Made by a program: the position numbers and the translations under genes. A stretch of 61,238 bases of DNA from RFPI01 sp964470195 (GTDB lineage: Bacteria; Pseudomonadota; Gammaproteobacteria; Burkholderiales; Methylophilaceae): contig CAYYBG010000008.1 in assembly GCA_964470195.1 (NCBI GenBank), forward strand, positions 1 to 61,238, given 5' to 3'. Below are positions 29,601 to 36,663 of the stretch, in pieces. The notes beneath the pieces are model-generated. The model did no database searches. It worked only from the letters and a program-made list of their open reading frames with translations, and was not told where the DNA came from. Each line of letters starts with the position of its first letter. Position 1 is the first letter of the stretch.

Positions 29601-30783
29601 TAGCCCTAGCTTGCGTAATACCTTTGCTGCATTTGCCAATCCCGCTTTGCCTAGCAACGGAGCTTCAATTACTTTGCAGGCAGGTTTGCATAAAGGAGCA
29701 GATATTGATGGATTTATTAATCGATATATCCTTCCCACTGGAACTGGTCCTGAAACAATCGCCAGTAATTCAGGACGTTTGAGCCAATATCGCCAACTAA
29801 CCTCAAAGGCGCTGACTGAATTCATGCGTTCATTGACCAATAATCCAGACTTGGATGATGCTCGGGCACTTGATTTGTTTACGCAGCAAAATCTTGAAAC
29901 AAAAACCGTTTTTGTTAATCGTCAATTGGTTTCAGAATTAATTGCATCTGGACGAGATTTTGCTCAGTCAGGAAATCATCAGCGTGGATATAAGGCCATC
30001 GAGACGCTGTTCCCAGAAGGAACAGTTGGTAACATTCTGTTGTTCAACAGTAAAGTTTCCACAAATAGTGGCGGTAGTATTGATTTAATTGCTCCAACTG
30101 GGTTCATTAATGTGGGCGTGCCTGGTCAGGGAGGAAATATTGGGATTATTACTGAAAAGGGCGGAGAAATCCGTGCAGTAAGTGAGGGAGATTTTCAGGT
30201 AAATCAATCTAAAGTAATCACTCAGTTTGGCAGTGATATTGCAATCTGGTCAACTAATGGCACAATTGACGCGGGTCGTGGGTCTAAAACTGCGACTTCT
30301 ATCCCTGAGCGCATCGTTCAAACCGACGCTTTTGGTAACACCATATTTGAAGTGAGAGGGGTGGCAGCTGGAAGTGGTATCCGAAGCCAAAGCTATGACC
30401 CAGATGGACCAAATGGACCATTAGCTGAACCTTTGAAAGGTAATGTAACGCTTATTGCCCCAAGAGTGGATGCTGGAGAGGCTGGTATTGAAGCAGGAGA
30501 TTTACTAATTGTTGCTCCTGTCGTATTAAATGCAGCAAATATTCAAGTGCAAGGTGTGTCAGCAGGTGTTCCAATTGCATCGGGTAGTAGTATTGCAGGG
30601 GTATCAGCTGGTTTATCTCCTGATGCAGTGAATTCTGCAACTCAAGCAGTGGCCAAGGCTGTAGCTTCTTCTGCAACAAATAATATTCAAAAACCTAAGT
30701 TGCCCTCAATGATATCAGTCGATGTAATTAGCATAGGTAATAAGGAAGACGAAAAGGACAAAGACAAAGAGAAAAGTAAATAA
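20683..30783 (+). CDS. TpsA giant filamentous haemagglutinin-family exoprotein
   Basis: 3,366 residues, uninterrupted. The N-terminus is an extended signal peptide (MNKNRYKLIFSTVLNAMVPV, then a basic stretch and a hydrophobic core near residues 40-60). The TPS/haemagglutination-activity domain follows, with NWAMLNRI, SPSVLNGIVNAAGNLYF and NSNGIIIGG in place of the usual NPNGI. The bulk is Asn/Gly/Ser-rich beta-helix repeat. The last ~500 residues resemble the DUF3739-type region (GSDIAIWSTNGTIDAGRGSKTA; GEAGIEAGDLLI). The protein ends in a Lys/Glu/Asp-rich tail rather than an anchor. It should be exported by the adjacent TpsB and act as an adhesin or surface fibre. A terminator follows. Confidence 0.93.
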   Translation: MNKNRYKLIFSTVLNAMVPVSEITLGSKGKSKNKSQRQSNRWFLALLSLLLEIGFVQLAWGETVLPAGISIQAIQGNSTRIIASDANKIHFEQLVPRAIVDFNRLNLTKGQQFNVNMQANWAMLNRIHDASPSVLNGIVNAAGNLYFINSNGIIIGGDAQFNVGSLYAGTLNITNQLFQDGFVNDQTFTNPFSLVGTIDLTPEARQQVENAQVLVESGAQINAAKGGKVMLFAPNVKVEDKAIIRTPEGQTILAAGERVWLRGSTDPAGFLVEVDGGGTATNLGKLVAERGNVTMMGLAVNQNGTVSATTSVRANGSVRLIAQDRVNIAGVNVTGSRNGIVTLGKGSVTEVKPEINNKEETIASLPFKTSEVLIEGSMINIDGAINVKGGNVTAKAEFDASPLLRTGDVNSVSNGARRRIMLGEYASIDVSGINAVAPMSRNQLVVELFSDQLKDAPILRGGELFRRTVYVDARKGTELFDIQPFLDLKPVTVAERMTNAGNVNLATSQELILSPGSVINVSGGSTTYRPGTIRETQLNFNGKLVPISEAKPGVPYDTLADRFNPNHPRWGSSKAIAIGGSSEFVTSFFEGADAGTINLTTPISIERTNALVMSGDLIAKTRVSREQLISQNIPLGGRLIASARNLTIDQEPTSLGDQFGFNNVLPNANNFSSVINTDFLGNGFNRIDFSKVDQITINQNLNIASHGNLLLGAGNPGTVTRLNANIFAPNSELNLQSFKTIIADNVTISTAGKFTNDSPLVAGRFEQAISRNGGNILLGETSFGENITLNASAGASVDFLGHFDKGTAGNITFKTYNALPETLELRSYGFDRGGELTINFGDTAFKRNLLVAANLAQGPEDITLDTKFFTQGGFSKYKIQAFNVQIGDDAGNEQKLSSSMQNWQMNSGFLNARGQSMSAVARTVLLPSFTRQASSLWFESPTSMTEESAANLGNVTLAKNTILSTDIGGGITLRAGRQVNVLGDINAPSGKIDLSINDVNSDIAELPNQMVFIGEDATLSAVGSVITFPDSRPSLLNNQVLAAGSISINTRQSAILKGAVVMKAGATMNVAGVSALSDTRTINGFERETLFGDAGTININGSGSMLLDGDFLAQASGTGRDGSLNLLFNSVRFSLANPYPLNVGKFFLVNERQLNALNLNVGSALKNNSLPASIQTTANLKGEISVEQIERAGFANLSLKTYLDVATPASTLILNNNLDLTVSGNLTIDSPITQVANQSIASLSAGHITLKSPIQEINQSLINSTINSQGGGNLSLTANQVYLDGVSTFAGVNQTNINTRFDIHGQGARSYVQFAQEATDGGLLTNGQLNLTARQIYPESGGRLSFQSLGANSQININPSQISARPILSAGGTLNLEADSIQSNGTLTAPFGVINLQANNILLNSNSVTSVSANNSIIPFGITTTAGEVFNPRQGLSRPLVESKINLQATNIDLEPNSVINLSAGGDMFAFEWIPGLGGSTDVLAKPNTYAVIPDFNQVYAPRDLSMSQSSAAVMVGQKVFLNGGANFPTGEYTLLPARYALVPGAFVVELTSDNALLPGQTLPQADGSLLTTGYFADFSTQSRDAKFSTFSVYSGSLFRPAQGQVSKAPSQYALTSANEFFRDPAKTEGLVASYTPSDVAKLSLRATQLSLEANVIANKTQDGLGLSVDIAANSIRIVNNKDNLDTQSLQLATSELNRLGAQSILLGGSRSRNQDGAEQINTIASTVSFENDADQVITNPELIAAAIETITVTDGAAINTGNRTENALNKSLITTGNGALLALSSNHNLSFSRQPSASENALGELRIANNSQLLAGNSAILDGTGQVQLIGRLNVQEQGSVTLGANRILIGDAPINLRGLNVSNDIITTFGGLSSLTLNSYSNVETFGSVSLGTENLNLTINAGGIIGNAAAQRNSDNQVVITANQLIFKNAQSSLVGTVSPPSSTLTLNANNLIFEGNADQAQAAGNSVERGQFVVQGYDQVLVNANDLRTRYLGSTTFDVANVNLQVGRIAAESSSIYTIGGTGLIETKQISPTALLSEDVFAGRLTMTANDLLVNSRIESPSGEITLLAHHSLHLNSQADVSANSKIVAFADIERPMPAGQVNLISLNGDIVIDAGALVAVNAVGDANAGTVNIQAQQGTLQLSGLLQGIANGNGNGGSLNADLKTIGNFSMTNSRAQGFSVAREYRVREGDVTISGSGIQALMAERIRVTADNGQIIVSGTIDTNKANNGSIGLFAQNGLSLTQTARLDASNLEGAKKGGRIDLYTASGQLTLEENSEINLTNGANIQGGTLHLRAPRTGFGSGDGVAVSQLASNILGAEKVVLEAFRIFENVTSINEGADTGPTLGFNAISNDVASFMNNRGAIEAALGVPADTDFRLQAGIEIRNDGNITIGTNAADWNLYASGAGRTVNDVGVISLRATGNLQFNGGLSDGFSTANRNLTSTSNTGLLAEHSWSYRLVAGADTQSANLLNTNLSPLLNGTSSTGNLILANDKVIRTGTGFIDIATGGDLRLSNQGSVIYTAGRRADLMPEFTDPPSTLLPLYLQDGGGISIHSRRNIVGAEANSGRQLVNQWLFRQGGGSASRDTSWWIRPDQFRQGVATLGGGDISITAGGDIINFSASAPTTARYDNFASNNNPASGRSRITGGGDLNIQAEGNIVNGTFFVAQGKGKLSAGAAIEPNSGGLGTVLALQDGSFEVTASDNIYISTSFNPTLVNQASLNTSPLDASGANSNFNTFSPDASIRVLSTSGNVGYGNGDDVIARTTGLYSNTDLALFFGNNPSKVELTSFSGDITFGRTSSLNNLVMLPASDGQLSLLASNNISLGNIKMSDADIGILPSINNPFNLTVVNVFNRLINTHSQSLLHRDDPVPALIIANQGNIVSENRVVAIPKATKVIAGGDISNINFGFQNNQSSDVTLIKAGRDVNTRNIIIGGPGELLVQAGRNIDLIYPEITTINSTGNAGSTSPSLRNTFAAFANPALPSNGASITLQAGLHKGADIDGFINRYILPTGTGPETIASNSGRLSQYRQLTSKALTEFMRSLTNNPDLDDARALDLFTQQNLETKTVFVNRQLVSELIASGRDFAQSGNHQRGYKAIETLFPEGTVGNILLFNSKVSTNSGGSIDLIAPTGFINVGVPGQGGNIGIITEKGGEIRAVSEGDFQVNQSKVITQFGSDIAIWSTNGTIDAGRGSKTATSIPERIVQTDAFGNTIFEVRGVAAGSGIRSQSYDPDGPNGPLAEPLKGNVTLIAPRVDAGEAGIEAGDLLIVAPVVLNAANIQVQGVSAGVPIASGSSIAGVSAGLSPDAVNSATQAVAKAVASSATNNIQKPKLPSMISVDVISIGNKEDEKDKDKEKSK

Positions 30784-30800
30784 TTAACAACTTGCTGGTA

Positions 30801-30826
30801 AAAAGTCTGCTTAGGCAGACTTTTTT
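30801..30826 (+). terminator. Intrinsic terminator after tpsA
   Basis: A 10-bp stem (AAAAGTCTGC at 30801-30810 with GCAGACTTTT at 30815-30824), a 4-base loop and further T residues. It marks the end of the tpsB-tpsA unit and implies a separate or attenuated promoter for the ExbB fusion gene. Confidence 0.9.
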
Positions 30827-30910
30827 ATTAATCTAATCCTTAATTAATATTAATGAAATATTTCACCCCTACCATACCTGCAAATTATTTAATTGATAGA
30901 CGGTGAACAA

Positions 30911-32608
30911 ATGCACATTTCCCAAAAGCCAAGAGGTCTTATTAATTCAATATTATCTTTGGTGTCCTCTCTTGTCCTATTTCTTTCTCTATGTGCAAAT
31001 GCAGAGTGGAATGATGCTTGGACATCCCGAACCAAAGTGGCTATCAATACTGCTGAAGTAACTGAGGCAGTTAACAACGTATTAATTCCTGTGCGACTTC
31101 ACTCCGGCAACTTCGATTTTTCTACCGCAAATGGTGACGGCTCCGACCTGCGAGTGATTGCGTCTGATGATAAAACCGAATTAAAGTTTTTTACTGAGCG
31201 CTTTGACGCGGCCAATGAATTAGCTGTTTTGTGGGTGCTGATGCCCCAATTATCGGCAGCTAATAAGGATGCCAGTTTTTGGATTTACTCAGGAAATGCC
31301 GATGCTACATCAACCAGTAACGCAGCAATTTTTGCTGACAAGAATTTCATTTTAAGACTTTCTTTTGTTGATAAAGCCCCGCTAATTGATAATTCCTCGC
31401 AAAAGTTATCAGTGAGTGGTAACCCTGCAGTTGAAAAGGCTGGATTGGTTGGTTCTAGTGTTCGTTTAGATAAGACACCTTTAGTTGTAACAAGCAAAGT
31501 CCCTAGCAACTTTGCTCAAGGGCTTACATTTTCAGCATGGTTTAAACCTAATGTAATTCCGCAAAAATCTAACCTACTAGAGTATGGCCAACTTGTCTTG
31601 AAATTAGACGGCGATACAGTCATTTTATCCTCAGGCAATCTCGTCATTAAGGGAGGGTCTTTAACTGCCAATATTTGGCACCATGTGGCTCTGAGTGTTG
31701 TTGAAGGTAATGCAAAATTATATTTGGATGGTAAAGAGACGGCGACTGGACAGATTGGGATGCCATCTGTGAACGGTGAACTTAGGTTGGCTGAGAGCTT
31801 CACCGGGGAACTTGATGAAGTCGAAATCCTGGATATTGCTAAAAGTGCCTCATGGATAAAACTTGTCAATAGTAGCTATGGTGTTGACGGCAAGATTCTC
31901 AGCTTTACAAGCGAAGAGGGTGAAGCTGAAGGCGGCGAAAGTTACTTTGGAATTCTATTTAGTAGCTTAACCATTGACGCTGAGATTGTGATTGCTATCT
32001 TAGCTCTGATGTTCATCATCAGTGCATGGGTGATGTATACCAAAGCGATGTTGATTATCAAAACAGATAAAGAAAATGCAGAATTTCTAAAACGTTTTCA
32101 AGATTCCAATAATCAAAATCTACTTACCTTAGATGCAGGTCTAAATTTACCAAATTCAACGCTTCTTGGGCTTTACAAGGCGGGGGTCACTGAGATTCGT
32201 AAACGTGAGAAAGCTGGCACTACACTTGTTCTTGGTGCGGCCTCTATGAGCGCAATTAGAGCCACTGTGGATGCTGAGCTGGTAAGAAAAAATCAAAGCT
32301 TAAATAATTTAATGGTATTGCTAACTATTGCGATTTCTGGGGGGCCGTTTTTAGGCCTTCTTGGCACAGTGGTAGGTGTCATGATTACCTTTGCAGCTAT
32401 TGCTGCTGCAGGTGATGTTAATGTGAATGCCATCGCACCTGGTATTGCTGCTGCTCTATTAGCGACAGTTGCAGGTTTGGGAGTGGCTATTCCAGCGTTG
32501 TTTGGCTATAACTATCTTGCTAGCAGAATCAAAAATATCACTATTTCAATGCAAATTTTTGTTGACGAATTCGTCACCCGTGCTGCTGAGCTTCTCTCAA
32601 AAGATTAA
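30911..32608 (+). CDS. ExbB/TolQ-family proton channel fused to periplasmic DUF2341 and LamG-like domains
   Basis: 565 residues from the ATG at 30911, preferred over a TTG at 30893 because a signal peptide begins there and ends at ANA|EW. Residues about 40-120 match the DUF2341 pattern (VLIPVRLHSGNFDFS; DLRVIASDD; FWIYSGNA). Residues about 190-330 form a LamG/concanavalin-like domain (TFSAWFKPN; WHHVALSVVEGNAKLYLDGKE; GELDEVEI). A membrane helix near 360-385 leads into the MotA/TolQ/ExbB domain (about 430-560) with SGGPFLGLLGTVVGVM and AALLATVAGLGVAIPA. Ordinary ExbB is ~240 residues. It should form a proton-driven motor with the two ExbD proteins that follow; the periplasmic part may sense or bind a polymer. 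Confidence 0.88.
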   Translation: MHISQKPRGLINSILSLVSSLVLFLSLCANAEWNDAWTSRTKVAINTAEVTEAVNNVLIPVRLHSGNFDFSTANGDGSDLRVIASDDKTELKFFTERFDAANELAVLWVLMPQLSAANKDASFWIYSGNADATSTSNAAIFADKNFILRLSFVDKAPLIDNSSQKLSVSGNPAVEKAGLVGSSVRLDKTPLVVTSKVPSNFAQGLTFSAWFKPNVIPQKSNLLEYGQLVLKLDGDTVILSSGNLVIKGGSLTANIWHHVALSVVEGNAKLYLDGKETATGQIGMPSVNGELRLAESFTGELDEVEILDIAKSASWIKLVNSSYGVDGKILSFTSEEGEAEGGESYFGILFSSLTIDAEIVIAILALMFIISAWVMYTKAMLIIKTDKENAEFLKRFQDSNNQNLLTLDAGLNLPNSTLLGLYKAGVTEIRKREKAGTTLVLGAASMSAIRATVDAELVRKNQSLNNLMVLLTIAISGGPFLGLLGTVVGVMITFAAIAAAGDVNVNAIAPGIAAALLATVAGLGVAIPALFGYNYLASRIKNITISMQIFVDEFVTRAAELLSKD

Positions 32609-32616
32609 GAAAATAT

Positions 32617-33027
32617 ATGTCTGAGGGAATAAAGGAAGAGAACCAACTATACGACGAGATCAACATCACGCCGATGTTAGATCTCGCTTACGTACTATTA
32701 GTCATTTTCATCATTATGACTACTGCCTCGATGCAGGGAGTCAAAGTTGAAAGTCCTCAGACTGAAAATCTAACAACCTTATCTAAGCCTCAAATGCGAG
32801 CAATTACCATTACTGAAGATGGTACGACGTATCTGGATGCATACCCAGTAGATATGTCTACTCTTGAACAACGATTGGCAGAATTTAAAAGCTCTAATCC
32901 CTCGCTTCCTGTAGTGCTAAAAGCTGATGCTGCATCACATTATGACAAGGTGTCTGAGGTATTGGAGATATGTAAAAAGTTAGATATTACTGAAGTCGGT
33001 TTAGTAACCAAGAAAATGGCGGAGTAA
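32617..33027 (+). CDS. exbD: ExbD/TolR-family biopolymer transport protein (copy 1)
   Basis: 136 residues: a short cytoplasmic N-terminus, one membrane helix and a periplasmic TolR-like domain. The essential proton-relay Asp lies in INITPMLDLAYVLLVIF (about residues 15-31). It starts eight bases after the ExbB fusion gene. Together with the adjacent second ExbD it may form a heterodimeric D2 rotor inside the ExbB pentamer. Confidence 0.92.
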   Translation: MSEGIKEENQLYDEINITPMLDLAYVLLVIFIIMTTASMQGVKVESPQTENLTTLSKPQMRAITITEDGTTYLDAYPVDMSTLEQRLAEFKSSNPSLPVVLKADAASHYDKVSEVLEICKKLDITEVGLVTKKMAE

Positions 33028-33031
33028 CACG

Positions 33032-33436
33032 ATGCAGGTTCAAAATGATGCACAACCCTATGACACAATCAATATCACTCCAATGTTAGATTTAGCTTAT
33101 GTTTTATTGGTGATCTTTATATTGATGACTACCGCTGGAGTTCAGGGTCTTACCATGAACCTTCCTAAACCCTCCAACAAGCCAAGTACTGAAAAGCATG
33201 ATTTAAAAATTATACAAGTCCAAGAAGGAGGTGGGATAAGTATAAATGGTGTGGGCGTCAGTACAGCAGAATTAGAAAAGCAGTTAATGACTGCAAAATC
33301 ACAAGATGCAAAGTTTAATGTAATGATCAAAGGTGATCCAAATGCTCCTTATGCAGGAATTATTGGAGTGATTGATTTAGTTAATAAGTTAGAAATTGAA
33401 AATGTAGGGTTGGTCACTGGGCGAATTGGCACATAG
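33032..33436 (+). CDS. exbD: ExbD/TolR-family biopolymer transport protein (copy 2)
   Basis: 134 residues with the same layout as the preceding gene and the same Asp-containing helix (INITPMLDLAYVLLVIF), but a diverged periplasmic domain. A GGAG ribosome binding site overlaps the end of copy 1, so the two are translationally linked. Confidence 0.92.
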   Translation: MQVQNDAQPYDTINITPMLDLAYVLLVIFILMTTAGVQGLTMNLPKPSNKPSTEKHDLKIIQVQEGGGISINGVGVSTAELEKQLMTAKSQDAKFNVMIKGDPNAPYAGIIGVIDLVNKLEIENVGLVTGRIGT

Positions 33437-33456
33437 GATTGACGGAAAAATTTATA

Positions 33457-34101
33457 ATGATGAAAAATCTGCAACTTACTAACAGAGCATTAATAAAACG
33501 AGGGCTGATAGTGCTCGTTGTTTTAGTATTATTTTCATTAGTGATTTTTGGATTAAAAAGTCTTTTCAAGGGTAGTAGTCAAGCTAAACGTCAAGTGACT
33601 ACTATTAAATTACTTCCAGATACACCGCCTCCACCGCCGCCACCACCGCCAAAAGAGCCACCAAAAGAGCAACCCAAAGAAGTACAAAAGGTAGAAGAAA
33701 TTAAACCGATTGAGACTCCACCTATGGAATCTTTGAAAATGGAAGGTGCAGCTGGAGATGGTGCGAGTCCTTTTCAAGCAGGTCCCGTTACCAATAACTA
33801 TATTGGCTCAGATAATGGCTCTAAATATGCTTGGTATGCAGGCGTAATTAAAAGTGAGATTCAAACAGCGCTCGAGCGTAATTCACTCATTAAGAATGGT
33901 CAATATAAGGCAATAGTATCAGTTTGGCTGAAACCAAATGGCGAAATTGAAAAGGTAAGTTTAATTGATTCTGATGCTACTCCTGAAATTCAACAGGCTG
34001 TGAGGACAGTTCTTGAAAGTATGCAATCAATCAAGCAGGCTCCACCTGCGGGGATGCCGCAGCCGGTGAAACTCAGAATTACTGCAAAAAAAATAGGTTG
34101 A
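33457..34101 (+). CDS. TonB-family energy transducer
   Basis: 214 residues from the ATG at 33457; a TTG at 33439 is possible but its AGGA abuts the start codon. One N-terminal membrane helix (LIVLVVLVLFSLVIFGL) is followed by a periplasmic Pro-rich segment (TPPPPPPPPPKEPPKEQPKE, then EVQKVEEI) and a C-terminal TonB/TolA-like domain (about 125-214; WYAGVIKSEIQTALER; VSVWLKPNGEIEKV). It should couple the ExbB/ExbD motor to an outer-membrane partner. No TonB-dependent receptor is in the window, so the partner is unclear; candidates are the TpsB or porin encoded alongside. Confidence 0.88.
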   Translation: MMKNLQLTNRALIKRGLIVLVVLVLFSLVIFGLKSLFKGSSQAKRQVTTIKLLPDTPPPPPPPPPKEPPKEQPKEVQKVEEIKPIETPPMESLKMEGAAGDGASPFQAGPVTNNYIGSDNGSKYAWYAGVIKSEIQTALERNSLIKNGQYKAIVSVWLKPNGEIEKVSLIDSDATPEIQQAVRTVLESMQSIKQAPPAGMPQPVKLRITAKKIG

Positions 34102-34185
34102 ATATGGTTTATTTATGGCAAAGAAATACATCAGATTTAGCCGCTCAAGATATTAAATTTTCGATACTGAAAGAGAAGATTAAGC

Positions 34186-35835
34186 ATGTTTTATGAAACT
34201 AAATCTATGGTAAATAAGAAAAATTTACTCAGTTTAATTACATTATTAAGCTTGGGATTAATTGTTCCGGCTCATGCTGATGAACGTGAATCGCTTGAGC
34301 AGCTAAAGTCAACCACATTGAATTTGATTGACTTATTAGTTGAGGAAGGCGTGCTACCTAAAAATAAAGCTGACGCTATTGTAAAACAAGCCACAGAGCA
34401 AGCGGCTCAAAGAGTTAAGCAGACTGCAAATATTGATAATGCTGAGGCAGCTGAGACCGTTGATGCGAATAGCTTAAAAAAACAAGAAAAGTCAGTCAGA
34501 GTGCAATATGTTCCAGATCATATCAAGGCTGAAATGCGCAAGGAAATCGAAAATGATGTAATGGAAAAGTTGAACTACAAAGGAGAACAGCGTCTAGCTT
34601 TACCATCTTGGATAGATCGATTCTCATTTAATGGAGATGTTCGTTTAAGAAGCCAGCTTGATACCTTTTCGGACGGAAATGCCAGCCTTGCAGAGTTGAA
34701 TAATCCACTTCGAGATATGAATCTTGCAAATTCAAGTGAAGATAGAGGTAGGTATCGTGTCAGAGGAAGATTTGGTATCAATGTCCAAGTCAATGATTGG
34801 TTAACTGGTGGTTTGCAATTTGTGACCGGTTTATTAGACACCCCCTTAACACCCAATCAAACAGAGGGGATGGCGCAAGGAAAATATGCTTTTGGTCTAG
34901 ACAGAGCATTTTTAAAAGCGGAGGTGACACCTTGGCTAACTCTTAAAGGTGGCCGTTTTGGCAATCCGTTTCTGTTTACTGATATCTTATGGGACCCAGA
35001 CTTGGCCTTTGATGGTTTTGTGGCGCAATTTAAACCTAAGATTAATGATGAATGGTCATCATTCGGTAGCATCGGTGCATTCCCAATCGAAGAGGTTCAG
35101 TCCTCTGAAGTTAATAAAGCAAAAGATAAATGGATCTACTCAATTCAAACTGGAATCAAGTGGCGAGGGGCAGATAAAACATCAGTTAAATTGGCATTCG
35201 CATACCACGATTATAAGAACGTCGAGGGAAGACTAAATGGTGTTGGATTGAGTGATCAAACCGGAACCAAGCCATTATGGAGACAGCGCGGAAATAGCAC
35301 CTTTGATATTAACGCCAACAATACAGGAATAGCTGGGGTACAACCAATTATTGGCATTGCTTCTAAATTTGAGCAGATTAATTTAATTGGTCAGATTGAT
35401 TTGATGCATTTCGATCCTGTTCACATTACTCTAACTGGGGACTATGTGAAAAATATTGGTTTTAATCGAAATGAGATCTTACGAAGAACTGGAAATAGCT
35501 ACGAAAAACAAAATGAAGCTTACAACCTAAGACTAGATTTGGGCCATTCTAATTTCAATGTTTTTTCATCGGATGGACCACTTCAAGATGTTAAAGCCCA
35601 TGACTGGATGGTTTCATTGGGGTATAAGCGGATTGAGGCAGATGCTGTGCTAGATGCTTTTACCGACTCAAACTTTGGTCTTGGATCTACTAATGTTAAA
35701 GGTTGGGTGATGCATGCCAATTATGGTATTGATAAAAATGCCTGGGTATCCTTACGTTATTTAACCTCTGACACGATTACCGGACTACCTTTCTCTGTAG
35801 ATACCCTGCTGGTTGACTTTAATGGGCGCTTCTAA
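34186..35835 (+). CDS. Putative outer-membrane porin
   Basis: 549 residues. The signal peptide (NLLSLITLLSLGLIVPAHA) is preceded by an unusually long basic N-terminus; GAGAAG lies seven bases before the ATG. After a predicted coiled-coil periplasmic segment (about 30-110, SLEQLKSTTLNLIDLLVEEG), the remainder alternates beta strands and loops as in the putative-porin family (FSFNGDVRLRSQLD; LKGGRFGNPF; WVSLRYLTSDTI), ending in DFNGRF with a terminal aromatic residue as in most outer-membrane barrels. Porins of this type recur beside haemagglutinin loci with their own ExbB/ExbD/TonB; I infer a functional link. Confidence 0.8.
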   Translation: MFYETKSMVNKKNLLSLITLLSLGLIVPAHADERESLEQLKSTTLNLIDLLVEEGVLPKNKADAIVKQATEQAAQRVKQTANIDNAEAAETVDANSLKKQEKSVRVQYVPDHIKAEMRKEIENDVMEKLNYKGEQRLALPSWIDRFSFNGDVRLRSQLDTFSDGNASLAELNNPLRDMNLANSSEDRGRYRVRGRFGINVQVNDWLTGGLQFVTGLLDTPLTPNQTEGMAQGKYAFGLDRAFLKAEVTPWLTLKGGRFGNPFLFTDILWDPDLAFDGFVAQFKPKINDEWSSFGSIGAFPIEEVQSSEVNKAKDKWIYSIQTGIKWRGADKTSVKLAFAYHDYKNVEGRLNGVGLSDQTGTKPLWRQRGNSTFDINANNTGIAGVQPIIGIASKFEQINLIGQIDLMHFDPVHITLTGDYVKNIGFNRNEILRRTGNSYEKQNEAYNLRLDLGHSNFNVFSSDGPLQDVKAHDWMVSLGYKRIEADAVLDAFTDSNFGLGSTNVKGWVMHANYGIDKNAWVSLRYLTSDTITGLPFSVDTLLVDFNGRF

Positions 35836-35858
35836 TTCGGGTTACTAAAGAGGATAAC

Positions 35859-36491
35859 ATGTTGATACCAAACAAAAAGATTTATTTATTTCTAATCAAT
35901 CTAATAATATTAGCTGGTCTGACTGTTAGCGTAACTCATGCAGCCGAAAAAAATAAAGATGCCAAACGAAATGCAAAAATTATTCAGCAATTTCGTAAAC
36001 AGCAAGCTGAGTTGCAAGCTGAACTTGAAGCGGAAAAACAGGCTTTGACAGATAAGGATAAAGAGCTTGAAGATGCAAGTAAAAAGGCAAGCATTGCTTT
36101 AAGTAGCCTTAGTAAAGTAAAAGCTGAACTAACTAAAGTAAATGATTTAGTCACTGAAAAAAATGTTGAACTAGAGCAACTTACAAATAGGCTAAATGAG
36201 CAAAAAATTGAATTTGAAAAAGCACTTGCCGCCCTATCTATTAATGAGCAACAACGTAAAACGTTGTCACAAAATATTGCACAGACAAGGATACAATTAA
36301 GTGAGTGCAGGGAAAAAAATCAATTACTTTATAACTATGGTAAATCATTGATAAAAATCTATGAAAAACCAACCTTGTATGAATCTGTGATGCGCGAGGA
36401 AACCTTCTTTCAGCTTAAACGTGTTGAGTTGGAGAATATATTGCAAGATAAGTCTGATGAAATTGAAAATGCTAATGTTAGCGCTCCATAG
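35859..36491 (+). CDS. Periplasmic coiled-coil protein
   Basis: 210 residues with a signal peptide (LFLINLIILAGLTVSVTHA|AE). Residues about 35-150 are a long heptad-rich coiled coil (QQAELQAELEAEKQALTDKD; ELEQLTNRLNEQKIEFEKAL). I do not recognise a named family. It lies 23 bases after the porin with a good ribosome binding site (AGAGGA), so it is probably co-transcribed. A periplasmic spacer or chaperone role for the large exoprotein is conceivable but not shown. Confidence 0.72.
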   Translation: MLIPNKKIYLFLINLIILAGLTVSVTHAAEKNKDAKRNAKIIQQFRKQQAELQAELEAEKQALTDKDKELEDASKKASIALSSLSKVKAELTKVNDLVTEKNVELEQLTNRLNEQKIEFEKALAALSINEQQRKTLSQNIAQTRIQLSECREKNQLLYNYGKSLIKIYEKPTLYESVMREETFFQLKRVELENILQDKSDEIENANVSAP

Positions 36492-36663
36492 TGCATTTCA
36501 ATCGATGCTCTAGGACACATTTTTTGTATGTTATTCAATATATTTTCAATAAGACATTAATTTTATTCAATCAATATTATTATTTAGCAATGATTTAAAT
36601 AAAAATGAAATGCGATGTTTCAAACCTCTTTGATTTAACCTGTTAATATTCTTAGGAAATGAT

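Noticed and set aside
34104..34196. 30-codon frame between tonB and the porin
   Set aside because: It overlaps the porin start and has no family match by eye; more likely the untranslated spacer that carries the porin ribosome binding site.
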